Positions 27,867-35,818 of a DNA stretch of 64,000 bases are shown here, one piece after another. Every line of letters begins with the position of its first letter. The stretch's first letter is position 1. The DNA lies in NCBI GenBank assembly GCA_016844745.1, contig JAERMQ010000042.1:1-64000 (forward strand), given 5' to 3'. Source of the stretch: Ignavibacteria bacterium (GTDB lineage Bacteria > Bacteroidota > Ignavibacteria > Kapaibacteriales > UBA2268). The position numbers and the translations under genes are program-made. Below the pieces are notes generated by a model. That model saw only the letters and a program-made list of their open reading frames with translations, did not search any database and was not told the origin of the DNA.

Positions 27867-29333
27867 ATGCTCGATAAGCTGAAGAATCTTGCCTCCGATA
27901 CACTAATCTATGGAATCTTTACAAATGCGGGAAGATTTCTAACTTTTTTGCTCACCCCCTTTTATACTAATTATTTGTCCGTGGATGACAATGGGGAATT
28001 AGGATTCATCTTCGCTATACTTGCTTTCCTGAGTATGATATATTCTTTCGGAATGGAATCCGCTTTTTTTAGATTTTATTCCAAAGAATCGGAAACAGAC
28101 TCAAAAAAAGCATTTACTCATGCCTTTTTTACGATTATATCAATTAGTTTTGTAATTTCAGGTTGCATATTTATTTTCTCTCCCTATATAGCGCCTTATT
28201 TCGGTGGAATGAGTAATTCGGAAGATATCATACGAATCGCAGCCATCATTCCATTTCTGGATTCCATAGTACAGATACCTTATGCTTACCTGAGATTGCG
28301 CCGCAAAGCATTGAAATTCTCTTTAACAAGATTCATACTGATTTTAATAGCAGTAACATTCAATATTTTATTTTTGGCTGTTTTTCATTTCGGAGTTTTA
28401 GGTGTATTTCTTGCACAATTAATTTCTTCGGCTCTATGTGTATTGATTTTATTTCCGGAAATACTTAGCATGCTCCATTTTACATTTGATAAAAAGCTAT
28501 TTTTTGAAATGCTTCGTTTCGGATTGCCGACATTACCCGCAAATTTAAGCGCAATAATCCTTCAGGTAGCAGATAGAATAATTATGAAACCTATGACAAA
28601 TACTCATGAACTTGGACTATACAGTATAAATTATAAACTTGGAATACCGATGATGCTTTTTGTAGCAGTGTTTGAGTATGCCTGGAAACCATTTTATTTA
28701 AGCAACTTTGAGGAGCCTGATTCAAAACGGCTTTATTCACGGATTCTGACTTATTTTACTTTTTTTGCTGCAATTATTTTTCTCGGTACGGGTTTATTCA
28801 TCGAATATATAGTCCGTTTGCCGTTTATAGGAGGAAAAATAATTAATCCGGCGTATTGGAGCGGACTCACAATAGTCCCAATTATCCTGGGTGGTTATTT
28901 TTTCAATGGTGTATTTACAAACTTAGCTGCAGGATTTCATATCACAAAAAAGACCGGATATTTACCTATTGCCGTTGGCATAGCTGCTGTTTCAAATATC
29001 ATACTAAATATTGTTTTTATTCCAATCAGCGGCATCTACGGCGCTGCCTGGGCTACATTAGGAGCTTATTTTATCGGGGTTTGCATTCTTTATTATTATA
29101 CTAAAAAAGTTTATCCCGTGGAATACGAGATTAGGCGTGTGTTGATTATAATTGCTGCAGCTCTCATCGCTTATTTTCTCGGTATGGAACTTACAAAAAA
29201 TATGACTCTGTTTTATTCGGTTATTATAAGAATTTTGGCTTCAGTTCTATTCGTGGGATTAATTGTCCTGTTCGGATTTTTTAATAAACGGGAAATTCAA
29301 TACTTGAAAAATTTGAGAAAATTTAAAAAATGA
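27867..29333 (+). CDS. Polysaccharide flippase-like membrane protein (MOP superfamily, Wzx type)
   Basis: The 488-residue protein is hydrophobic throughout, with 12 to 14 membrane helices. The N-terminal region (LTPFYTNYLSVDDNGELGFI) and a central FGLPTLPANLSAIILQVADR match polysaccharide biosynthesis (Wzx/RfbX) transporters, which flip lipid-linked sugar units across the inner membrane. ATG 27867 is preferred; a TTG at 27861 overlaps the HIT stop. No glycosyltransferase cluster adjoins it, but a polyprenyl-phosphate glycosyltransferase lies elsewhere in the window at 7608. Its stop overlaps the prmA start as ATGA. Confidence 0.9.
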   Translation: MLDKLKNLASDTLIYGIFTNAGRFLTFLLTPFYTNYLSVDDNGELGFIFAILAFLSMIYSFGMESAFFRFYSKESETDSKKAFTHAFFTIISISFVISGCIFIFSPYIAPYFGGMSNSEDIIRIAAIIPFLDSIVQIPYAYLRLRRKALKFSLTRFILILIAVTFNILFLAVFHFGVLGVFLAQLISSALCVLILFPEILSMLHFTFDKKLFFEMLRFGLPTLPANLSAIILQVADRIIMKPMTNTHELGLYSINYKLGIPMMLFVAVFEYAWKPFYLSNFEEPDSKRLYSRILTYFTFFAAIIFLGTGLFIEYIVRLPFIGGKIINPAYWSGLTIVPIILGGYFFNGVFTNLAAGFHITKKTGYLPIAVGIAAVSNIILNIVFIPISGIYGAAWATLGAYFIGVCILYYYTKKVYPVEYEIRRVLIIIAAALIAYFLGMELTKNMTLFYSVIIRILASVLFVGLIVLFGFFNKREIQYLKNLRKFKK

Positions 29334-30161
29334 AAGATTACATAAATATTACAATCTCAATTCCGGAAGAAGACTACGACCAATTTTACGCCGCTTCTAT
29401 GGATTTACCCATTGAAGGAATTGAGGAAAAATTCGACGAATTGATTATCTGCTTCGAGAAAGATAAGCTGAAAGAAAGTGTACATTCCGAAATAATAAAT
29501 ATTGTCAAATATTTTGGTGAGAAGGCAAAAATCATTTCCGAGGATTGTATTACTGAAAAAAACTGGAACGAAGAATGGGAAAAGTCCGTTGCTCCTGTTA
29601 TGGTAAGCGAAAGAATTGCAATCGTTCCGGAATGGCGCAAAGAAGAAGTGGATTGCGAAATTAAAATTGTGGTCAATCCGAAGATGTCCTTCGGAACCGG
29701 ACATCATTGCTCGACCCGGCTTATGTGCCGTTTGATGGAAGAAAGCGAGTCATTGGCTCGATGCCGGTACAGGAACGGGGGTTCTCGCTATTCTTGCCGT
29801 TAAATTGGGCGCTGCATCGGTGTTGGCTTTCGATAATAATGAATGGTCAATTTCAAATGCAAGGGAAAATATAGATTTAAATGAAATGAAGGATGTAATA
29901 ACCCTTGCTGAAGGCAACCTCCCTTATCTTGAATTACCTATTTCGGATGGAATAGCAGCAAATTTGAACAGGAATGTGATTATTGAATCTTTCGTTTCAT
30001 TTGCTTCGGCGGTAAAAGATGGAGACTGCCTTCTTGTTTCGGGAATATTGATTTATGATAAGGATGAGATTATCGAATTTGCAGCATCTGCCGGATTCAG
30101 TCTTTCTTACTTCATTACCGAAGAAGAATGGATTGGTTTTAAATTTATAAAGTATTGTTGA
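29330..30161 (+). pseudogene. prmA: Ribosomal protein L11 methyltransferase, split by a frameshift
   Basis: PrmA trimethylates ribosomal protein L11. Here it is in two frames. The first fragment (29330-29803, 157 residues) has the N-terminal domain and VVNPKMSFGTGHHCSTRL, then runs out of frame. The second (28 residues of motif I upstream of the first ATG, then 29805-30161) carries WLDAGTGTGVLAILAVKLGA, the SAM-binding motif, and the rest of the fold. The frames can be joined near 29741-29746, in GAAGAAAGCG, by removing one A, giving ...LMEEASHWLDAGTG. The joined protein would be about 276 residues, the normal length. This could be a real mutation or an assembly error. The stop overlaps the next start as TGATG. 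Confidence 0.88.
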
Positions 30162-31087
30162 TGAAAAATATGAAAGCAGCAGGAATCGACATTGGAACAA
30201 ACACCATCCTTATGGTAATCGGAAGAAAGTTAGGGGATGGCTCTTACGAAATTATACGTGACGAACATAAAATTGCCCGGTTGGGCGAAGGTTCCCATAA
30301 AACCGGTTCAATTAATGAGGAAGCCGCCGGCAGAGCAAAAACTATTCTTAAAAATTACCGCCGTATTTTGGATGATGAAGGCGTTATTAAAATCCGGGCA
30401 GCAGGAACGGCAGCGCTTCGGGATGCAGGGAACGGACCTGAAATATTAGCTCGATTATCGGATACTATTGGCTGTCAAATTGAAATCATTTCCGGTGAAC
30501 AGGAAGCAGAATTCAGCTTTCGCGGCGCTACTGAAGGGAATACAGGGGAGAGGGAAACAAAAATTACTCAGGCTATTGTAATTGATATTGGCGGTGGCAG
30601 TACTGAAATTATTCAGGGTACAGATAGAAAAATATTATACAGGGTTAGTCTTCCAATAGGTTCGGTGCGGCTCACTGAGAAATTCTTTACAAATCATCCT
30701 CCCGCAAAAACCTATGAGGAACAAGCACGAACAGAAATTCGGAATTTTTTACTTAAAGAGAAGCAATTCCAGACTGGCTGTCCTGTTTATGCTGTTGCCG
30801 GTACTGCAACAACTTTCGCATCGGCTGCTCTCCGTCAGACTACATTTAACTATGCTGAAGTTGATGGATACTTGCTTCGTAAAGAAATGTTGGATGAAAT
30901 TATTAACCGGTTTCTTGTAATTAGCGTTGAGCAGATTATCAATGATTATGGAATTCATCCGAAAAGGGCAGATGTAATTACAATGGGAGGGATTATACTT
31001 TCTGAAATTCTGTCTTTACTTAAAACCGGCCAATGTATCGTTTCCTGCAAAGGGCTTCGGTATGGTCTTCTTTACTCTATTGATTGA
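30161..31087 (+). CDS. Ppx/GppA-family phosphatase (exopolyphosphatase-like)
   Basis: The 308-residue protein has the two phosphate-binding loops of the actin-like ASKHA fold: GIDIGTNTILMVIG near residue 7 and VIDIGGGSTEIIQG near 140. This length is that of the short, single-module Ppx/GppA proteins, which hydrolyse polyphosphate or pppGpp. ATG 30161 overlaps the prmA stop; two TTG codons just upstream are less likely starts. It is the last gene in the run. Which substrate it prefers cannot be told. Confidence 0.92.
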   Translation: MKNMKAAGIDIGTNTILMVIGRKLGDGSYEIIRDEHKIARLGEGSHKTGSINEEAAGRAKTILKNYRRILDDEGVIKIRAAGTAALRDAGNGPEILARLSDTIGCQIEIISGEQEAEFSFRGATEGNTGERETKITQAIVIDIGGGSTEIIQGTDRKILYRVSLPIGSVRLTEKFFTNHPPAKTYEEQARTEIRNFLLKEKQFQTGCPVYAVAGTATTFASAALRQTTFNYAEVDGYLLRKEMLDEIINRFLVISVEQIINDYGIHPKRADVITMGGIILSEILSLLKTGQCIVSCKGLRYGLLYSID

Positions 31088-31172
31088 TTAAAAGTTATGA
31101 ATTAATTATTCAAGTACATAAGAAAAGTCATAAATTATATTATTCCTGCCAATCTTGCTGTGTGAAAGTCAA

Positions 31173-31255
31173 GAAGAATGTCATTCGTAAGCGAAGTGAA
31201 GAATCCAGAAGCCCGATTGAGACTGGATTCTTCACTTCGTTCAGAATGACATTTT
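31173..31255. repeat. REP-like palindrome (family B)
   Basis: GAAGAATGTCATTCGTAAGC at the left is matched by GTTCAGAATGACATTTTTCC at the right, with AGAATCCAG/CTGGATTCT inside. It sits between the convergent Ppx/GppA and carbonic anhydrase genes, where it could act on either transcript end. Confidence 0.85.
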
Positions 31256-31365
31256 TCCATTTTTGATAGTTTTGCCACAGACTTTAATGTCGGAATCTCC
31301 GGAACTGCTACAGAATGGTATTCCCTCATTCGCAGGATGACAATTAATATTCTGAATTTAAAAAA

Positions 31366-32115
31366 TTACTTTGTCATCAAAAACTTAACTTCACCCGTAG
31401 CAAGGTCATATACAGCGCCGTAAATATCGAGTTCGCCTTCCTCTATCAAATGGGTGATAATTTTGCTCTTCATCACATTCTTCATTTGGTTTTTTACATT
31501 TTCTTCGATACAAACATCGACCGTTTCTTCTTCATTCAAGTGAAAAGCCTTAGCGGATGCCACAGCCGGCTTGATATAGGCAATAATGGAATTAATGTAA
31601 GGTGATGGTGTTTCACCTTCGAGCGATGCTTTAATGGCTCCGCAGGATTTATGCCCCATAACAATTAAAACCTTGGAATGAAGATGCTCGGCAGCATATT
31701 CGGCAGAACCAAGTACAACCGAATCCACAACGTTTCCTGCATTACGGATGACAAATATTTGCCCTAAACCTTTATCGAAAATAATTTCCGGTGGTACTCT
31801 CGAATCCGAGCAGGTAATAATGATAGTCGAAGGACTTTGCCCTTTTACCAATTTCTCGCGTTCTTTCTTGAAATCATGCTTATCCGGCAGACCTTTCATG
31901 AAATTATAATTTCCGGTTTTCAAAGGATTAAGCAATTCTAATTTTTTGCCATCTTTTCCTTTAGTTTTTGCATGCTGAGATCCAGCCTTTTCAATCGTTT
32001 TTGGTGGTTTTTCGCTATGTTGCGATTTAGCGGGAAATACATTCAATAATGCAAAGGTCAATATTAAGCAAGCCGTCCGAACTAATCCAAATTCTATCAT
32101 CCGTTTTGTATTCAT
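31366..32115 (-). CDS. Exported beta-class carbonic anhydrase
   Basis: The 249-residue enzyme interconverts CO2 and bicarbonate. All zinc and catalytic residues are present: C102-x-D104-x-R106 (TCSDSRVPPE), H155 and C158 (MGHKSCGA). Unlike cytoplasmic beta-CAs, it has an N-terminal hydrophobic signal (residues about 9-31) and then a basic Lys-rich linker (about 35-60), so it is probably periplasmic. The ATG is preceded by CGGAGA. It is a single gene between two family-B palindromes (31173 and 32213). Confidence 0.93.
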   Translation of the reverse strand: MNTKRMIEFGLVRTACLILTFALLNVFPAKSQHSEKPPKTIEKAGSQHAKTKGKDGKKLELLNPLKTGNYNFMKGLPDKHDFKKEREKLVKGQSPSTIIITCSDSRVPPEIIFDKGLGQIFVIRNAGNVVDSVVLGSAEYAAEHLHSKVLIVMGHKSCGAIKASLEGETPSPYINSIIAYIKPAVASAKAFHLNEEETVDVCIEENVKNQMKNVMKSKIITHLIEEGELDIYGAVYDLATGEVKFLMTK

Positions 32116-32212
32116 TTTTTTCTCCGAAAATAATTAAACAAAAAATTTATTAAAAGAAATTATTTTATGTCATTCTTTCATTCTAAGAGTCTGTGGAAAA
32201 ACTAATTATATG

Positions 32213-32297
32213 GAAGAATGTCATTCTGAACGAAGTAAAGAATCCAGTTCCAATGCCGCTTCTGGATTCTTCACTTCGCTTGCGAATGACATTCTTC
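32213..32297. repeat. REP-like palindrome (family B)
   Basis: GAAGAATGTCATTCTGAACG at the left and TTGCGAATGACATTCTTC at the right enclose AGAATCCAG...CTGGATTCTTCACTTCG. It lies between the YmdB-type gene and the carbonic anhydrase. Confidence 0.85.
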
Positions 32298-32359
32298 TAT
32301 TTGAATAATTTTCACACAACCTCTTTTTCAGGAATGAGTTTTCTTATTTTTCACACTTC

Positions 32360-33190
32360 TTAAGAAACCTCATGAATAGAATTTGATTCAACTCTTTTAT
32401 TAAATTCCGGCAAAATAAACGGTTCAATATAAACTGCTTTTCCATCTTCCGGATTTATTTCTATAAATGCACCGCTGATTTTCGGGTCACCTTCTGCAAC
32501 CTCGTATTTATGAGGTGTTTGATATATGTATCTCCTTAATGCAATATCCTTTTTCATCCCAACAACTGAATCCGAAGCCCCTGTCATACCAACATCGGAG
32601 ATATATGCAGTACCACCTGGCATTATTCTGGCGTCGGCAGTCTGCACATGAGTATGAGTTCCTAATACAGCCGATACACGTCCATCCAAATGCCAGCCCA
32701 TTGCTAATTTTTCTGCAGTTGCATCGGCATGAAAATCCACAATTATAATATTTGTTTTTTGTGAAATTTTCTTCAAAATATTATCCGCTCCACGGAATGG
32801 ACAATCGATTGCCTGCATATAAGTTCTGCCCTGCAATTGCAAGACGCAAATAGTAAGCTCCCCTACAATATCATAGCAAAAACTTCTGCCAACACAACCA
32901 GGAGGATAATTATATGGTCGAAGAATATTAGTGGCATCCGCAAGCAACGCTTTAGTCTTCCAGTTCTCCCAAATATGGTTGCCCGATGTTATTACATTTG
33001 CGCCGGCATCAAATATTTCCTTCGATTCGGTTTCCGTCAATCCTTTTCCGTTGCAGGCATTCTCGCCGTTAACTATAATAAATTCTGAAGAATATTTCTC
33101 TTTCAACAAAGGTAAATATTCTTTTAATATTTTTAAACCCGGAACGCCAACAACGTCCCCGATAAATAGAATCTTCAAAGTATTTGTCAA
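32360..33190 (-). CDS. YmdB/TIGR00282-family metallophosphoesterase, TTG start
   Basis: This 276-residue protein belongs to the YmdB family, which hydrolyses 2',3'-cyclic nucleotides and is linked to RNA turnover and development in Bacillus. Metal-binding motifs are in order: ILFIGDVVGVPG, NGENACNGKGLT, SGNHIWEN, VDFHADATAEK, and GTHTHVQTADARIMPGGTA. There is no ATG at the N-terminus. TTG 33190 has AAAGG (33199-33195) four bases upstream, and a second TTG at 33178 would give the more usual MKILFIGD opening. The gene diverges from the TolC-like gene. Confidence 0.92.
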   Translation of the reverse strand: MTNTLKILFIGDVVGVPGLKILKEYLPLLKEKYSSEFIIVNGENACNGKGLTETESKEIFDAGANVITSGNHIWENWKTKALLADATNILRPYNYPPGCVGRSFCYDIVGELTICVLQLQGRTYMQAIDCPFRGADNILKKISQKTNIIIVDFHADATAEKLAMGWHLDGRVSAVLGTHTHVQTADARIMPGGTAYISDVGMTGASDSVVGMKKDIALRRYIYQTPHKYEVAEGDPKISGAFIEINPEDGKAVYIEPFILPEFNKRVESNSIHEVS

Positions 33191-33311
33191 TTTGCCTTTC
33201 TGTTATAACTTACAAATATAAAGAAGAACTTCAATCGGATTACATTTTTTGATAAATTTTTTTTTAGTTAGTTTACATTGTTTAATAATGTAATAATTAA
33301 ATAATACTTAT

Positions 33312-34577
33312 ATGAAGGTAAAAATCTTTATATTGATATTCTTTTTGTTAAGCACTAAAGCCCAGAGCAGGCTTACTCTCGAAGAATGTTACCAAAATGC
33401 AAAAAACAATTATCCTCTATCGAAAAATTTCGAGAAATACAATAAATTATCGAATCTGAAATTGCGAAATCTTAACCACCAATATTATCCGGGAATGTCT
33501 CTTTTTGGATTAGTTCAATATCAATCCAATGTTACGAAGTTGCCATTTAAAATACCAATTCCCGGAATTACTATCCCCGACATTGCAAAAGACCAATATA
33601 AAATCGGAATCAATGTTAATCAGATTATCTGGGACGGAGGCTTAACATCAACAAGCATTGAATTGGAGAGGAACTCGAATATTCTCGAAAATCAGAATAA
33701 TGAAATTGAACTTTTTAAGCTCAAACAAAAAATTAACGATGCTTACTTTTCGATTTTGCTTCTCAATAAGAAAGCCGAACTATTAAAAATTGCTACTTCT
33801 GACTTGGAAGCCCAACTTAAATTATTTAATTCAAGGATTGAAAATGGAGTAATGCTGCCAAGTGCGGCAACAATGCTGAAAGCAGAACTACTGAAAATAA
33901 GCCAGAGTATGGATGAAATAAAATCCCTGATGCAAACATCGCTCGATGCTTTGTCCATTTTAATTGGACGGGAAATAAAAGACACAGAAGAAATTTCCAT
34001 ACCTTCACTGGAGAAAAATAATTTTGACATAAACCTTCGAAAACGCCCTGAATATCGGTCTTTTGATTTAACAAAAAGCAATCTTTCAATAATGCGCAAT
34101 TTAACTGATGCAAAATATACTCCTAAATTTTCAACATTCATGCAGGCTGCCTATGGACGCCCCGGATTGGATATGTTCAACCCTGATTTCCAGGGATTTT
34201 ATATTATCGGTGTAAGAACAAGCTGGAATCTTTGGAACTGGAACGTAGGCGCAAATGAAAAGGAAATATTAGCTCTACGCTCCGAAATTTTAGATAATCA
34301 GGAAAAAACATTTACCATAAATCTGAATTCAGTAGCAAAAAAGTATAAAAACGATATTGAAAAATTAGGGAAAATGCTTGCCAAGGATAAAGAAATTATC
34401 AGGCTTCGAAGCGAGATATTAGAGCAGGTCAAAAGTCAACTCGACAATGGTATTATAACTACAACAGAATATCTGTTGGAGTTCGATGCAATCACAAATG
34501 CTAAGCTCAATGCCGAAAGCCGCCAAATCGAGCTTTTAAAAACGAAATTCGATTATATGATTTTAGCCGGAGAATAA
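33312..34577 (+). CDS. TolC-family outer membrane efflux protein
   Basis: The 421-residue protein has a signal peptide (residues 1-18) and the repeated long-helix/strand pattern of TolC. The opening LTLEECYQNAKNNYPLSKNF is the usual first helix, and a strand phrase YKIGINVNQIIWDGG is typical of the beta-barrel half. It should form a trimeric channel through the outer membrane. The adaptor gene follows after three bases, so the two are one operon. No inner-membrane pump is adjacent. Confidence 0.92.
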   Translation: MKVKIFILIFFLLSTKAQSRLTLEECYQNAKNNYPLSKNFEKYNKLSNLKLRNLNHQYYPGMSLFGLVQYQSNVTKLPFKIPIPGITIPDIAKDQYKIGINVNQIIWDGGLTSTSIELERNSNILENQNNEIELFKLKQKINDAYFSILLLNKKAELLKIATSDLEAQLKLFNSRIENGVMLPSAATMLKAELLKISQSMDEIKSLMQTSLDALSILIGREIKDTEEISIPSLEKNNFDINLRKRPEYRSFDLTKSNLSIMRNLTDAKYTPKFSTFMQAAYGRPGLDMFNPDFQGFYIIGVRTSWNLWNWNVGANEKEILALRSEILDNQEKTFTINLNSVAKKYKNDIEKLGKMLAKDKEIIRLRSEILEQVKSQLDNGIITTTEYLLEFDAITNAKLNAESRQIELLKTKFDYMILAGE

Positions 34578-34580
34578 AAC

Positions 34581-35459
34581 ATGAAATATATTATTTTAAT
34601 AATAACTGTAAACCTTATTATTGCTGCCTGTTCAAATAATAACGGCAAATCCGATGCTTATGGAAATTTTGAATCCACTGAAATTTTAGTATCAGCAGAA
34701 TCCTCAGGCAAACTACTATACTTTAATATCGAAGAAGGCGCTACACCCGATTCCGGCAAAGTAGTTGGTTTGATAGATACAGTACAATTGCATCTAAAAA
34801 GTGAGCAATTAGAAATTCAAAAAGCTACTGTCGCTTCAAAGAAACAAAGTATAGATGCGCAAATCGAAGTTCTTCGTCAACAGAAAAAGAATCTATTGGT
34901 TGATAAAGAACGTTTGGAAAGGTTGCTAAAAGACAAAGCTGCAACACAAAAACAAATGGATGATATACTAGGCGGTGTTGAAGTGATTGATAAACAGATT
35001 AGTTCTGTCGAAACGCAGAATATTACATTATCAAGTGAATTGAAAGCAATCTCCGTACAGAGAGAGCAAGTAGAGGATTTAATCAAAAAAAGTAAAATTG
35101 TCAATCCGGCAAACGGTACGGTTTTAAGTAAATTTTGCGAAGCAACTGAAATTGTACCTGCCGGACGTCCTTTGTATAAAATTGCCGATTTGCGGAATAT
35201 GTACTTAAAGGCATATATCAGCGGTGTTCAGTTACCTTCCGTTAAAATCGGGCAACAGGTCAAAGTAATGGTTGATAAGGATAAAACGAGTAACAAAGAG
35301 CTGCAAGGGATTGTTTCATGGATTTCTCAGAAAGCCGAATTCACTCCGAAAATCATACAAACCAAGGAAGAGCGCGTTAATATGGTTTATGCAATAAAAG
35401 TATTGGTCCGGAATGACGGTAGTCTTAAAATCGGTATGCCGGGAGAAGTCAGGTTTTAG
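34581..35459 (+). CDS. HlyD-family periplasmic adaptor lipoprotein
   Basis: The 292-residue protein has a lipobox (LIIAACSN, Cys at about 17), so it is probably a lipoprotein. A split lipoyl half-motif near 35-70, a long coiled-coil hairpin at about 75-170, and a beta-barrel region (NPANGTVLSKFCEATEIVPA) follow. This is the membrane-fusion architecture of YbhG/HlyD-type adaptors, which join a pump to TolC. The usual neighbour, an ABC or RND pump, is absent: 359 bases without a gene follow, then an unrelated FG-GAP protein. The partner must be encoded elsewhere, or the system is incomplete. Confidence 0.9.
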   Translation: MKYIILIITVNLIIAACSNNNGKSDAYGNFESTEILVSAESSGKLLYFNIEEGATPDSGKVVGLIDTVQLHLKSEQLEIQKATVASKKQSIDAQIEVLRQQKKNLLVDKERLERLLKDKAATQKQMDDILGGVEVIDKQISSVETQNITLSSELKAISVQREQVEDLIKKSKIVNPANGTVLSKFCEATEIVPAGRPLYKIADLRNMYLKAYISGVQLPSVKIGQQVKVMVDKDKTSNKELQGIVSWISQKAEFTPKIIQTKEERVNMVYAIKVLVRNDGSLKIGMPGEVRF

Positions 35460-35818
35460 GTTTTTAGGCTGTAGGCTGTAAGGCAATAGTATGCACTTTC
35501 ATTAAATCACCCATTATTAATTTGCTTTGATAATAAATAATTATTTCATATTTTATATTTTATTGAGTAGAAATTTTAAGATATAGTTCGACAAGAAAAA
35601 TTTCATTCGGAACAAAGCAAGGCAACCGGAAACGGAAATAAGACAGGGTTCTTCAATACGTAAACTAATTTCGATTCTTCAATAATTGATTTTTAGAACT
35701 ATTTTAAGACAATTTACTCAATAAATTAAAAAGCGAGATTTCTTGTTTACTAATCATTTTCTTGAATTAAATTTAAATAACGATAAATATTATTCAGAAC
35801 AAATTAGGAAAAAAAGCC
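35460..35818. other. Gene-free spacer
   Basis: These 359 bases hold no convincing gene. Right after the adaptor stop lie two copies of a seven-base unit (GCTGTAG, GCTGTAA). Around 35605-35660 a weak resemblance to a decayed family-B palindrome (CATTCGGAACAAAGC ... GGGTTCTTCAATACG) can be seen. The FG-GAP promoter probably lies in the AT-rich last 100 bases. Confidence 0.5.

Noticed and set aside
29330-29803. Free-standing truncated methyltransferase
   Set aside because: The remaining motifs lie immediately after it in another frame, so it is the first half of a frameshifted prmA.
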